Notes under the pieces: model-generated
What the model was told of the DNA's origin: nothing
The model's input: only the letters and a program-made list of their open reading frames with translations
Databases searched by the model: none
Position numbers and translations under genes: made by a program
Origin: an uncultured Bacillota bacterium
Lineage (GTDB): Bacteria; Bacillota; Dehalobacteriia; UBA7702
Direction of reading: 5' to 3'
NCBI GenBank assembly: GCA_934702375.1
Contig: CAKUYE010000007.1
Location: 1 to 64,000, forward strand
Length of the DNA: 64,000 nucleotides
Shown here: in pieces, positions 40,287 through 47,262 of the stretch
Layout of the letters: the number at the start of each line of letters is the position of its first letter
Numbering within the stretch: the stretch's first letter is position 1

Positions 40287-40904
40287 TTACTCTCCTTCGA
40301 TAATAATGCTGAGCTTTGCTCCGCCGGGAAGCTCCATTTTAATGGTGGTTTTCCCTTTGATTTGAGACAAAGGCAGGGTTACGGATTCGCTTGCCGGTTC
40401 TGTCTTCGTGACTTCCGGTGATTCTTCCGGTTCTGCGGTCACTGTTTCGGTGAGTGACGGCGGGTCAAAGGAATGTAACCATGCTTTGAACTCTTCGTTT
40501 GCCTTTCGCATCTCTTCCTTATTATATAACGTACGCACCGGGAAACGAAACCCTATGCGTTTTGCTTCGTTCGTAACGGTGCTTAATGATACTCCAAACA
40601 TCCGTGAAATTTTTGCACGGTCGGTATTGATTTCCGTTGCAAGGAAATCAAGGTAGCCTTTCTTTGCAGCATCCGGCAGTTCTTTAAACTGAAGCCAGGT
40701 CATCGGCTCCCGTTTCCAAATATAACAAGGCTCCGGCTCCGGCTTGGTTTCCGCGAAGAGATTCTTATTGCGGTTCATGTGAAAAGCTCCGGTGCCGGTG
40801 CGTTTCTTTTCAATACAATCCTCTTTGAAAATGCGGTCTACGTTATCTTCATCATAGATTCCGCTTTTATAATCATCCTGAAAAAATGTTTTTGAGCTTT
40901 GCAT
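40287..40904 (-). CDS. Phage HTH-type protein, paralogue of 41081-41503
   Basis: 205 residues from ATG 40904 after AAAGGA. MTWLQFKELPDAAKKGYLDF followed by INTDRAKISRMFGVSLSTVT NEAKRIGFRFP is an HTH-containing domain, shared with the 41081 gene (MTYDKFKLLADDEKKDYLSR ... SRGMIAFMLGISADRV). The C-terminus is acidic then beta (IKMELPGGAKLSIIIEGE), also resembling the other protein's end. Probably DNA-binding; function unknown. Confidence 0.65.
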   Translation of the reverse strand: MQSSKTFFQDDYKSGIYDEDNVDRIFKEDCIEKKRTGTGAFHMNRNKNLFAETKPEPEPCYIWKREPMTWLQFKELPDAAKKGYLDFLATEINTDRAKISRMFGVSLSTVTNEAKRIGFRFPVRTLYNKEEMRKANEEFKAWLHSFDPPSLTETVTAEPEESPEVTKTEPASESVTLPLSQIKGKTTIKMELPGGAKLSIIIEGE

Positions 40905-40905
40905 T

Positions 40906-41088
40906 TTACAATTCCTTTCTGAAATTTGGGCAGGCGGTAATGATAGTGAAGGGGGTATCCCTTCTATCCTGCCGGCGGTAGATGGTGGCGGTGGTGGCTC
41001 GGCTTGGAAGTCTGGGACGGATGGGGTCAAACCATGTGCAGATATCGGCGTTGGTATTGCGACAATCCCAGCAGAGGGTATTATTCAC
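40906..41088 (-). CDS. Small CWxC...CTWFDP zinc-domain phage protein
   Basis: 60 residues. I chose GTG 41088 because AAGGGGGG precedes it and the longer frame is only the overlap with the upstream gene. NNTLCWDCRNTNADICTWFD is nearly the same zinc motif as in 32244-32603, followed by FTIITACPNF. Four cysteines in all. Unknown role. Confidence 0.6.
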   Translation of the reverse strand: MNNTLCWDCRNTNADICTWFDPIRPRLPSRATTATIYRRQDRRDTPFTIITACPNFRKEL

Positions 41089-41503
41089 GGACAGCCCCCC
41101 TTCCGGTGATGGTGCAGGTGACACCGCCGGGGAAGGTGATGGCTACGGCGGTGTTATCATCGGGAATCATGACAGGTACCGCAGGGTGGAAACGGAGCGC
41201 CGGGGCTTCCTGCTCCACAATGACTTCCGAAGTTTGGGTAAGCTCCGGCAGTGGTGGAGCGTTGCAGGTTCCCAGCCATTTTCCAAAGCGCAGTGTGGTA
41301 AACATGGTGTTATGATAGGGTGGGAACTTGAAGCCGATGGATTCGGTTATGGCGGTGACTCTGTCGGCAGAGATGCCCAGCATGAAGGCAATCATGCCTC
41401 GGCTTGTGTGAAATTCCTTGCTGACCCTGGAAAGGTAATCTTTCTTTTCGTCGTCGGCAAGCAGTTTGAACTTGTCATATGTCATGGGTTTCAATTTTTC
41501 CAT
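41081..41503 (-). CDS. Phage HTH-type protein, paralogue of 40287-40904
   Basis: 140 residues. N-terminal domain as in 40287-40904, then a C-terminal beta segment (NTAVAITFPGGVTCTITGRG). GAAGGGAG precedes the ATG. The two paralogues are separated only by the small zinc protein, suggesting a tandem duplication. Confidence 0.65.
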   Translation of the reverse strand: MEKLKPMTYDKFKLLADDEKKDYLSRVSKEFHTSRGMIAFMLGISADRVTAITESIGFKFPPYHNTMFTTLRFGKWLGTCNAPPLPELTQTSEVIVEQEAPALRFHPAVPVMIPDDNTAVAITFPGGVTCTITGRGAVRE

Positions 41504-41715
41504 AGTGTTTCGCTCCCTTCTTCGTTGTTGTCGTCGCCGTAAAGGGTATCATAGAGATTCGCAGTGATTTCGATGATCACTTTAGAAACGAGGTCTTGCA
41601 GCACAAAGATATAGGCGATATCGTCGTCGCTGAAGAGTTCTCCTGTTTCGGCGTGTTTATTGAATGCTTCTATGAAGCCGTCGCATATTTGTGGAAAGGT
41701 CATGGTTTTGGTCAT
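41491..41715 (-). CDS. Small acidic phage protein
   Basis: 74 residues from ATG 41715 (MTKTMTFPQICDGFIEAFNK); ends in an acidic run (DDNNEEGSE). Overlaps the gene after it by 13 bp. Unknown. Confidence 0.5.
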   Translation of the reverse strand: MTKTMTFPQICDGFIEAFNKHAETGELFSDDDIAYIFVLQDLVSKVIIEITANLYDTLYGDDNNEEGSETLWKN

Positions 41716-41717
41716 GG

Positions 41718-42026
41718 TTAGTCCTCGCTTTCTGTTTTGGGTTTGTACCAGGCTATATCGCCTTGAGAGATTTTGAGACAATCGCCGTCCTCGGATCGGT
41801 AATAGAGGTAGCATTGGGATGCAGTGCCTTCCCAGTTGTACCGGTACTTTTCCGCATAGAGATCCATTGAGTAGGGTTTTCCGTCTACCTCTATTCTGTT
41901 TGGTCTGTAGTTTCCGTCGGTGAGTGTTACGGCTACGGGGATCTTTTCTCCCTGGCGAGTTTTCTTGTATGTGAATTCGGTGCGGTCTTTTGATAGCTTT
42001 AAGTATCTTATTGGCTCAATTAACAT
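41718..42026 (-). CDS. Phage protein of unknown function, beta-rich
   Basis: 102 residues, Tyr-rich strands (YNWEGTASQCYLYYRSEDGD). GAGAGGGAT precedes the ATG. No family recognised. Confidence 0.5.
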   Translation of the reverse strand: MLIEPIRYLKLSKDRTEFTYKKTRQGEKIPVAVTLTDGNYRPNRIEVDGKPYSMDLYAEKYRYNWEGTASQCYLYYRSEDGDCLKISQGDIAWYKPKTESED

Positions 42027-42043
42027 GATTCATCCCTCTCTTT

Positions 42044-42964
42044 CTAGTCTACAATGTATTCTCTGTTGGCAAGTTCCCGGTTGAATCGGATGGTGCTGCC
42101 GTTTTCATCTAAGGCTTTCCAATCGGGGTATTCGGTGTAGGTGTCTATATTCCAATCGTAGATATAAACCTTGCCGTCTTTGTCGATGGACGGAATCAGT
42201 TCATAGGCTTCCAGGTCTACCTCCTGGGTGCCATTGTTCACCAGAATGTAGTCTCTATTTCCGTCCACGGCTACCCATTCGTCAAGGCTCATGAGGTCCA
42301 TAAGGGAACAAAATCCGTAGGCGTCCTTCCAGGAATCGGTGTACCATGAATCATTATCTACACCGCAGCTCCATCTTTTGCGGCAGGATTTGTAGCTGTT
42401 ATTGGAATACAAGATTCCTTCGGATTCCTCAAAGTTGCCGACAGTGCGGATATTTCCTTTCGGATCCAGGAATACCATTTTGCTTTCAATGGCGTTTTCA
42501 ATCAGTTCCAACCAATCATCTTTTAGATAGAATTTCGGGTCTATCTTTTTCATGATTGACAGCTGGGAGAGGTCATACTCCATGGTGTCGGAAATGCCTT
42601 TTCTCGGGGTGACGGCGGTAATGATGCCGTTGTGCGCCATGCCCAAATCGGTGTTTAGGATAGGCTTGCCCAGCATTCCCTTGTTGCCGGTGACGGGGAA
42701 GGGGTGGCAGTTCTCTTTGCAGGTGCCGCCGTGAGTCGTGATTCTGAAATGCATGACCACGGCTTTGTCCTTGAGTTTTTCGGGGTTGATTTCCTCAAGG
42801 CGTTTCTCAAAGGCTTCTAAGGTCATGAAGCCTTTTTCAATGTGGACTTTCCCTTTTTCATTCCACATGATACCCGCCCCGTCGGGGTTTGAATACCACA
42901 TGTTTTGTATGGTTTCGGTTCCGGGCATATCCATGCCCGGCTTTTTAATTACAATAATACACAT
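42044..42964 (-). CDS. Class II glutamine-amidotransferase-like (Ntn-hydrolase) phage protein
   Basis: 306 residues. The protein begins MCIIVIKKPG with Cys2, which after Met removal becomes the N-terminal nucleophile of class II amidotransferases. Downstream, SNPDGAGIMW, VVMHFRITTHGGTCKENCHP and GMAHNGIITAV match the family strands (HxRxxT...NxHP...HNG). These domains release ammonia from glutamine or cleave gamma-glutamyl bonds. The next gene upstream is a GS-like amidoligase, a pairing known from Aravind and co-workers' survey of amidoligases. Substrate unknown. Confidence 0.85.
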   Translation of the reverse strand: MCIIVIKKPGMDMPGTETIQNMWYSNPDGAGIMWNEKGKVHIEKGFMTLEAFEKRLEEINPEKLKDKAVVMHFRITTHGGTCKENCHPFPVTGNKGMLGKPILNTDLGMAHNGIITAVTPRKGISDTMEYDLSQLSIMKKIDPKFYLKDDWLELIENAIESKMVFLDPKGNIRTVGNFEESEGILYSNNSYKSCRKRWSCGVDNDSWYTDSWKDAYGFCSLMDLMSLDEWVAVDGNRDYILVNNGTQEVDLEAYELIPSIDKDGKVYIYDWNIDTYTEYPDWKALDENGSTIRFNRELANREYIVD

Positions 42965-43011
42965 AATACTGTACCTCTCTTTTCTTTTTTTTGAATTTCT
43001 TGCAGGGCTAT

Positions 43012-43033
43012 CCCTGCTTTTTTATACCCTCAA
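43012..43033 (-). repeat. 22-bp repeat, left copy, flanking the amidoligase gene
   Basis: On the minus strand TTGAGGGTATAAAAAAGCAG, then GG; the identical 22 bases lie at 44763-44784 on the plus strand. The left copy runs into a small GCAGGG-atag-CCCTGC hairpin. Confidence 0.7.
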
Positions 43034-43079
43034 AATCATTTGCCCCGGTTTTTCGCCGGGGCTTGTCCTGCTGCTTTGT

Positions 43080-44621
43080 TTATGCTACCACCTCGTTTCC
43101 GGGAACCCTTACGATGCGGTCAATGTCCCCCGGGAGCAGCCACCACGTGACGCCGCCCTGCAATGTGGTTGCCCGGACTTTGTTGTCGTATGATGCAATA
43201 ACGACGCACCACTTGCCTATCTCCTCTATACTGATGCTGTTTTCCCGCGCCGTTTCAGAGATTTTTACTAAATCCCCTTCTTTAAGGTTAGTAATATTCC
43301 ACCCTTCTTGTAGAGTTCTTACCTTGATGGGCTTTATTTCATCTCCCAACGCTTCGGGGTCAATGCCCCGAAGGTTGCAGTAGTCCACAAGGTATTCCGT
43401 GGGCTGGCTGTTGATAAGCTCGCCCCAGGTGAGAGTGGCAAGCTCGGGTATGCGGTGAGTCTTGCACCAGTCCACGATTACCTGGCATAATTCCAGGGTG
43501 GCGTAGAATGTTTCCCGGCGCAACGTCCCACGGAACAGCCTAAACTCTACGGTGTGGCTGTTCTGGAGGTTTACGGCTTTGTACCGCCCTTCATTGTTTG
43601 CCTTGTCTTGGAGCTTGTCCGCAACCTTTTCCGGTGCGGACATATCCGCCTTAGTTAGTTCCAGCCCGGTGCGTTCGCACCATTGACCGAGTTGGTATTC
43701 TGTCCGGCGACTAAACCGGACAAGCTGCTGCCAAAACTTATCGAAGAGCATGACGATGCACGCCGTTGTGTAGCTCTGTTCTGTCTCAAATTGACCGAGA
43801 TAATCCCTGTCAATATGGACATGAAGTCCGCAGGTTTCGGCGTCGTGGGACGCGAAACCGTAGTCTTTTGCGGTGCCGATAATCCTGTCCCACATTCCTT
43901 TGTGGTATCCCAGGGTGCAGGGGTGAGATACGATTTCCACGCTCTTGCCGGCAGTTAGGCTCCCGTCCTCCTTGAAGTATACTTCTGGGGTGGCAGCTTC
44001 GGAGACGAAGCTATCGACGTCGCAACTGCCGTCAATTTCCAGCTCTACCCCCATGTGTAGAGCTTTCGGGTCGCCGTAAAATTCGGGTTCCGGCTTTTCA
44101 TTATATCCGAGAATCCCGGAGTTGTTCGGGGCGCAATCCTCGCAGTAACAGCAACCGTCGTTTCCTACTGTAAGGTCATTATGGTAAAAGTAGCCCCCGC
44201 AATTCTCACAAGAGTCTACCATTGCCCGCTCCATGCAATACCAACTGTCACAAACGTAATCATCTGTTCCTTCAATCTGCACCATGTTGCTGGCAAGGTG
44301 CCATTCGTCGCAGCCCTCACAGCGATACACGTTGTCCTCTGCGCAGTCGGGGCAGAGGACGGTTTCATCGATATAACTGCCTTCTTCTCTGTAATACAAT
44401 TCGTTACAAAATTCGCAGTAATCGAAGATATCCCAGAAGTTTTCCGGGATAATCGGAACGGCTTCAAAGCCGTTATCCATGATAATTACGGGGTCACCTA
44501 TTTCTATGATTTCCCCGGTTTCGTCATCAATAACGGCGGTGCCGTCGGCGGTGGTGGTGGCAAGGCTGTACTCTTCTATAAGCCCCATGGTGAGGGGCGT
44601 TTCATTTACTAAAATTCTCAT
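43080..44621 (-). CDS. Phage amidoligase (GS-like COOH-NH2 ligase) with N-terminal zinc ribbons
   Basis: 513 residues. The first ~170 carry five or more cysteine knuckles (CEFCNELYY, CPDC, CEGCDEWHL, CENCGGYF, CEDCAP). The amidoligase domain follows: MGVELEIDG (metal Glu), EDGSLTAGKSVEIVSHPCT, CGLHVHIDRDYL, and VEFRLFRGTLRRETF with the substrate Arg. This is the Amidoligase_2 family, which forms amide bonds with ATP. A C-terminal ~80-residue SH3-like part (NLKEGDLVKISETARENS) is extra. First gene of the leftward operon and neighbour of the amidotransferase-like gene. Confidence 0.85.
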   Translation of the reverse strand: MRILVNETPLTMGLIEEYSLATTTADGTAVIDDETGEIIEIGDPVIIMDNGFEAVPIIPENFWDIFDYCEFCNELYYREEGSYIDETVLCPDCAEDNVYRCEGCDEWHLASNMVQIEGTDDYVCDSWYCMERAMVDSCENCGGYFYHNDLTVGNDGCCYCEDCAPNNSGILGYNEKPEPEFYGDPKALHMGVELEIDGSCDVDSFVSEAATPEVYFKEDGSLTAGKSVEIVSHPCTLGYHKGMWDRIIGTAKDYGFASHDAETCGLHVHIDRDYLGQFETEQSYTTACIVMLFDKFWQQLVRFSRRTEYQLGQWCERTGLELTKADMSAPEKVADKLQDKANNEGRYKAVNLQNSHTVEFRLFRGTLRRETFYATLELCQVIVDWCKTHRIPELATLTWGELINSQPTEYLVDYCNLRGIDPEALGDEIKPIKVRTLQEGWNITNLKEGDLVKISETARENSISIEEIGKWCVVIASYDNKVRATTLQGGVTWWLLPGDIDRIVRVPGNEVVA

Positions 44622-44762
44622 TTTTCAATCCTTCCTGCCCTGTTTTCGCCCGGGCTTGGCCAATTCAATTTGACAAATTCCTCTCTTTGTGTTAAAATAA
44701 AAGAACCTCATTTGGATACAGTTGTTCCTCTTGGGTTATCTCATGGGTGCCGTTGTGTTCTG

Positions 44763-44863
44763 TTGAGGGTATAAAAAAGCAGGGCTTGCCTTTGGTAAGT
44801 CCCTACTCGGTGGAAAATTCATGCGGTAGCCTGAGAAACTTAAGCATGAATTTTCCTTTTTTT
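44763..44863 (+). ncRNA. Candidate small structured RNA ending in a terminator
   Basis: Starts with the 22-bp repeat shared with 43012-43033. Two hairpins follow: GGGCTTGCC-ttt-GGTAAGTCCC and a perfect 13-bp stem GGAAAATTCATGC...GCATGAATTTTCC (44812-44856) then TTTTTTT. No ORF and no clear promoter. It could be a small RNA or simply a terminator with upstream structure. Confidence 0.4.
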
Positions 44864-44882
44864 ATGCTGTTTTGGTATATGT

Positions 44883-44914
44883 AAAGCCCTAGTTATTCAC
44901 TAGGGCTTTTTTTG
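44883..44914 (+). terminator. Perfect hairpin terminator
   Basis: AAAGCCCTAGT-tattc-ACTAGGGCTTTTTTT. It follows the candidate RNA by 20 bp. The stretch 44915-45380 has no convincing gene; it includes a strong CCCCGGGG-tatt-CCCCGGG inverted repeat at about 45240-45260. Confidence 0.8.
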
Positions 44915-45387
44915 TTCGGTGTTTGGTTTTGGTTGTTCGACTTTTCTCCTTCCTTTTTTTGTATCAGCGATAGAGCGTATCCTTGTCGCTGAGGTCGTGG
45001 TGTTCGGTCTTGTCCGCCGTAGGTTCTGCGTCCCGCGGTGGTTTTTTTACGCACGGAATAAGCGTATGTAGACGGCTGTTTGATATGTTGGCCTGCCATG
45101 GATGCGCGCCCTGTCACCTATGCACGCTCTTATTTATCGCCATGGGTATACCTCTATACCTCATGCCCGCATTACCGCCGCCTTACCGTTTTGGCGACGG
45201 CGCGCCCACCTCTTTGGATGGCCGCCCGGCTTTTTCCGTGCCCCGGGGTATTCCCCGGGATATGCTGTTTTCAAAGACCTTTCTCAATGCCTCGTTTGAG
45301 GCGGTTGAGTTGTGTCGTTGTCGTGAGGTCATGTCCTCTTGACGGTTATAAGTGTAGCACTTAGAAGCCTACACGTCAAGCCCCATA

Positions 45388-45432
45388 TCTAGCAGGGGGT
45401 TTGTTGTATAATGCCTGCTAGACGGCCTGAAA
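45388..45432. promoter_or_regulatory. Operator-like inverted repeat around a TATAAT box
   Basis: TCTAGCAGG (45388-45396) and CCTGCTAGA (45424-45432) flank TATAAT (45417-45422). The half-site CCTGCTAGA recurs at 46208-46216 and TAGCAGG at 46291. Likely binding sites for one of the HTH regulators. Confidence 0.55.
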
Positions 45433-45503
45433 AGTTTTTAAAAAAATTTTTTCGATTCACTAAAAAAACGGCAAAATGCCTGCATAAGGGCATGAAATTT
45501 CTT

Positions 45504-45532
45504 TTGTGGAAAATGGGAAAAAATGGTATTAT
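45504..45532 (+). promoter_or_regulatory. Promoter of the tandem HTH genes
   Basis: TTGTGG (45504-45509), 17 bp, TATTAT (45527-45532); the ribosome site GGGGGTG follows at 45541. Confidence 0.65.
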
Positions 45533-45553
45533 TTAAAAAAAGGGGGTGAAAAA

Positions 45554-45793
45554 ATGAGTGAAAACAAAGTTATGTCAACCTTCATAAGGTCGGCGTTAAA
45601 AGAAAAGGGAATCACGCAAAAAGAGTTGGCCGAAATGCTAGGAATAAAGCACCAAACGTTGAGAAGCAGGCTATACCGCGGCTCCTTTTCCGTTGACTCA
45701 GCCGTCAAGATATTGAACGGGCTAGAGTATGATATTGCTATTGTTGACAGAAAAACGGGCGATGTTATCCGCGAAAAGGATGTGAAAATATGA
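45554..45793 (+). CDS. One-domain HTH regulator (Cro/CI-like), first of two
   Basis: 79 residues from ATG 45554 after AGGGGGTG. IRSALKEKGITQKELAEMLG then KHQTLRSRLYRGSFSVDSAV is an HTH_3-type domain; a short tail (GLEYDIAIVDRKTGDVIRE) follows instead of a protease or dimerisation domain. Related to the next gene. Likely lysis/lysogeny regulator. Confidence 0.8.
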   Translation: MSENKVMSTFIRSALKEKGITQKELAEMLGIKHQTLRSRLYRGSFSVDSAVKILNGLEYDIAIVDRKTGDVIREKDVKI

Positions 45794-45999
45794 GTGCCGC
45801 ACGTTTAATTAGAATAGCGCTGAGTGAAAAAAATGTGAGTCAACGCGAACTTGCCGACATATTAGGCGTATCTCATCAAGCCATAAGGAACAAGTTATAT
45901 CGTGATAACATGCTTTTCAATGACGTAGAAAAAACGTTGGACTTATTGGGCTATAAGATTTGCATTATAGACAAAAAAACAAAGAAACCGTTGCTTTAG
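45790..45999 (+). CDS. One-domain HTH regulator, second of two
   Basis: 69 residues, ATGA overlap with the first. IRIALSEKNVSQRELADILG then SHQAIRNKLYRDNM is aligned helix by helix with the preceding protein, and the tails match (LGYKICIIDKKTKKP). A tandem duplicate. Confidence 0.8.
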   Translation: MSAARLIRIALSEKNVSQRELADILGVSHQAIRNKLYRDNMLFNDVEKTLDLLGYKICIIDKKTKKPLL

Positions 46000-46031
46000 G
46001 AAACTAACGACCATTAGGTACGTGTCGAAGG

Positions 46032-46053
46032 TGTCAAGTAAAAATACTTGACA
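46032..46053. promoter_or_regulatory. Perfect palindrome downstream of the HTH genes
   Basis: TGTCAAGTA-aaaa-TACTTGACA. It contains TTGACA on both strands and lacks a T-run, so an operator overlapping divergent -35 boxes is more likely than a terminator. Confidence 0.55.
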
Positions 46054-46331
46054 GGTGATAGTCGATACAGTCGGAGGGGATTGTGAACTGGTAATATGCA
46101 ATGTAAACCTATTGAATTAGTAGGTATTGACATTGCTTTCGCGCGCTATAAATGTAGCGTAAATTCAAGTGTGCCGTTGGTATTACCTTCTGAGGGTATA
46201 TAAATGCCCTGCTAGAATGGTTATACGTGCCCTTCGGCGTGCCCTTCGGCGTGATTGCCGCCCCACCCCCGTTATTTTTATAGGTATTTTTAGCAGGTAT
46301 TTTATATTGAAGTCCCTGCTTGAAGCCCTTC

Positions 46332-46361
46332 GGGGGTAGGGGGTAGGGGGTCTGAGGGGGG
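46332..46361 (+). other. Intramolecular G-quadruplex motif
   Basis: Four G-tracts, G5-TA-G5-TA-G5-TCTGA-G6, in an otherwise AT-rich region. It exceeds the usual G3 criterion. Confidence 0.75.
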
Positions 46362-46572
46362 AGTAGCCCTCACTACTATATAGCCCCTCAAATAAAATTT
46401 CTATTTTTGAAAAACGCTCCTGACCAGGCATTTTGTTTCCTTAGCTGTGATTTATATTGTTGTGAAGTTACCTTCAAAAAATTGAGTTTTTGAGGGCTTG
46501 TTTCGTGTACCCTAAATTCAGGATGAGTTTGAGTTTTTTACCTCGAAAACTTCGACTCATTATTTTTTTATT

Positions 46573-46612
46573 GCAAAAAAAATAGAGCGTAGCAGGGGTT
46601 TCTGCAACGCTC
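46573..46612 (-). terminator. Minus-strand terminator in the control region
   Basis: On the minus strand GAGCGTTGCAG-aaacccc-CTGCTACGCTC, then TATTTTTTTT. It blocks leftward read-through. Confidence 0.75.
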
Positions 46613-46686
46613 CATTAAGCAAATTTATTTTGCTTAATTGTTTGATGACCATTATACCGAGTTTGCTTATTTTTTCAAGGCTTTGG

Positions 46687-46726
46687 AAAAGTGGTCATGT
46701 TTTGTCGTGTTTAGGTGTGCTATAAT
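46687..46726 (+). promoter_or_regulatory. Promoter cassette 1 with upstream repeat
   Basis: A 25-bp motif containing GTGGTCATGTTTTGTCGTGT (46687-46711) precedes TATAAT (46721-46726). The same motif precedes a second TATAAT at 46858. No proper -35 box is present, which suggests an activator-dependent promoter. Confidence 0.6.
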
Positions 46727-46782
46727 AACGGCGTTGGTTGTCTTTTTGAATTTTTCCTCATTTTTCACTCTCCTTTCTGAAA

Positions 46783-46810
46783 GCCACCGGTTTCGTGCCG
46801 GTGGTTTTTA
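46783..46810 (+). terminator. Terminator after promoter cassette 1
   Basis: GCCACCGG-tttcgtg-CCGGTGG followed by TTTTTATTTT. It would cut the first transcript to about 80 nt. Confidence 0.8.
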
Positions 46811-46824
46811 TTTTGCTTATTTTT

Positions 46825-46863
46825 AAAAGTGGTCATGTTTTGTCGTGTTAAACCTGCTATAAT
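46825..46863 (+). promoter_or_regulatory. Promoter cassette 2 with upstream repeat
   Basis: Same 25-bp motif (46825-46849) followed by TATAAT (46858-46863), one base closer than in cassette 1. Confidence 0.6.
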
Positions 46864-47008
46864 TGATATAACCGATGTTCAGGTAATTCCTGTTTCCCCC
46901 TTTCGTTTCTTTCATTAGTTTCTGAGTTTGATTCTACCTGCATCGGTGAATGGGTGGTGGTGCGGATGCCTCGCCGTGCCACCTTTACCACCCAAGTTTA
47001 CCTCCCAG

Positions 47009-47038
47009 CCCCGTCATTTTTGCCAATGGCGGGGTTTT
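47009..47038 (+). terminator. Terminator after promoter cassette 2
   Basis: CCCCGTCATT-tttgcc-AATGGCGGGG followed by TTTTG. Confidence 0.65.
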
Positions 47039-47162
47039 GTTATGCCAAAGTTACTTAGACCCGAAACGTGTGAAATGAGGTTGTTTAAGAATATAAGAGG
47101 GCGAGATTTTGAGGATTTGCGCCCTTTTCCCTGTTCACAGCGTATTTTTGGACGTTACTCAG

Positions 47163-47214
47163 TGTGGTAGCATTTACCACAAAAAGGGGCTTTTTTGTGG
47201 TAGCATTTACCACA
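47163..47214. promoter_or_regulatory. Two copies of a palindromic motif before the winged-helix gene
   Basis: TGTGGTAGCATTTACCACA occurs at 47163-47181 and 47196-47214, each an inverted repeat (TGTGGTA/TACCACA). The gene 49 bp downstream encodes a winged-helix protein that may bind them. Confidence 0.65.
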
Positions 47215-47262
47215 AATACTGTTGAAAATGCTTATTTTACTGGTATGAAAGGAGCTTAAAAA

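Larger units (their letters stand above)
46000..47262. other. Gene-free prophage control region
   Basis: 1.26 kb with no supported CDS between the regulators and the virion operon. It holds the palindrome at 46032, a CRISPR-repeat-like stretch near 46153, a tandem CGTGCCCTTCGG repeat (about 46228-46251), a G-quadruplex motif (46332-46361), a minus-strand terminator (46573-46612), two promoter/terminator cassettes (46687-47038) and two copies of a palindromic motif (47163-47214). Confidence 0.7.

Noticed and set aside
44893..45342. Open frames on both strands in the gap before the HTH regulators
   Set aside because: No ribosome site, no domain, and the two frames overlap each other on opposite strands.
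46183..47170. Three short open frames in the prophage control region
   Set aside because: They cover terminators, promoters and low-complexity repeats; no ribosome sites.
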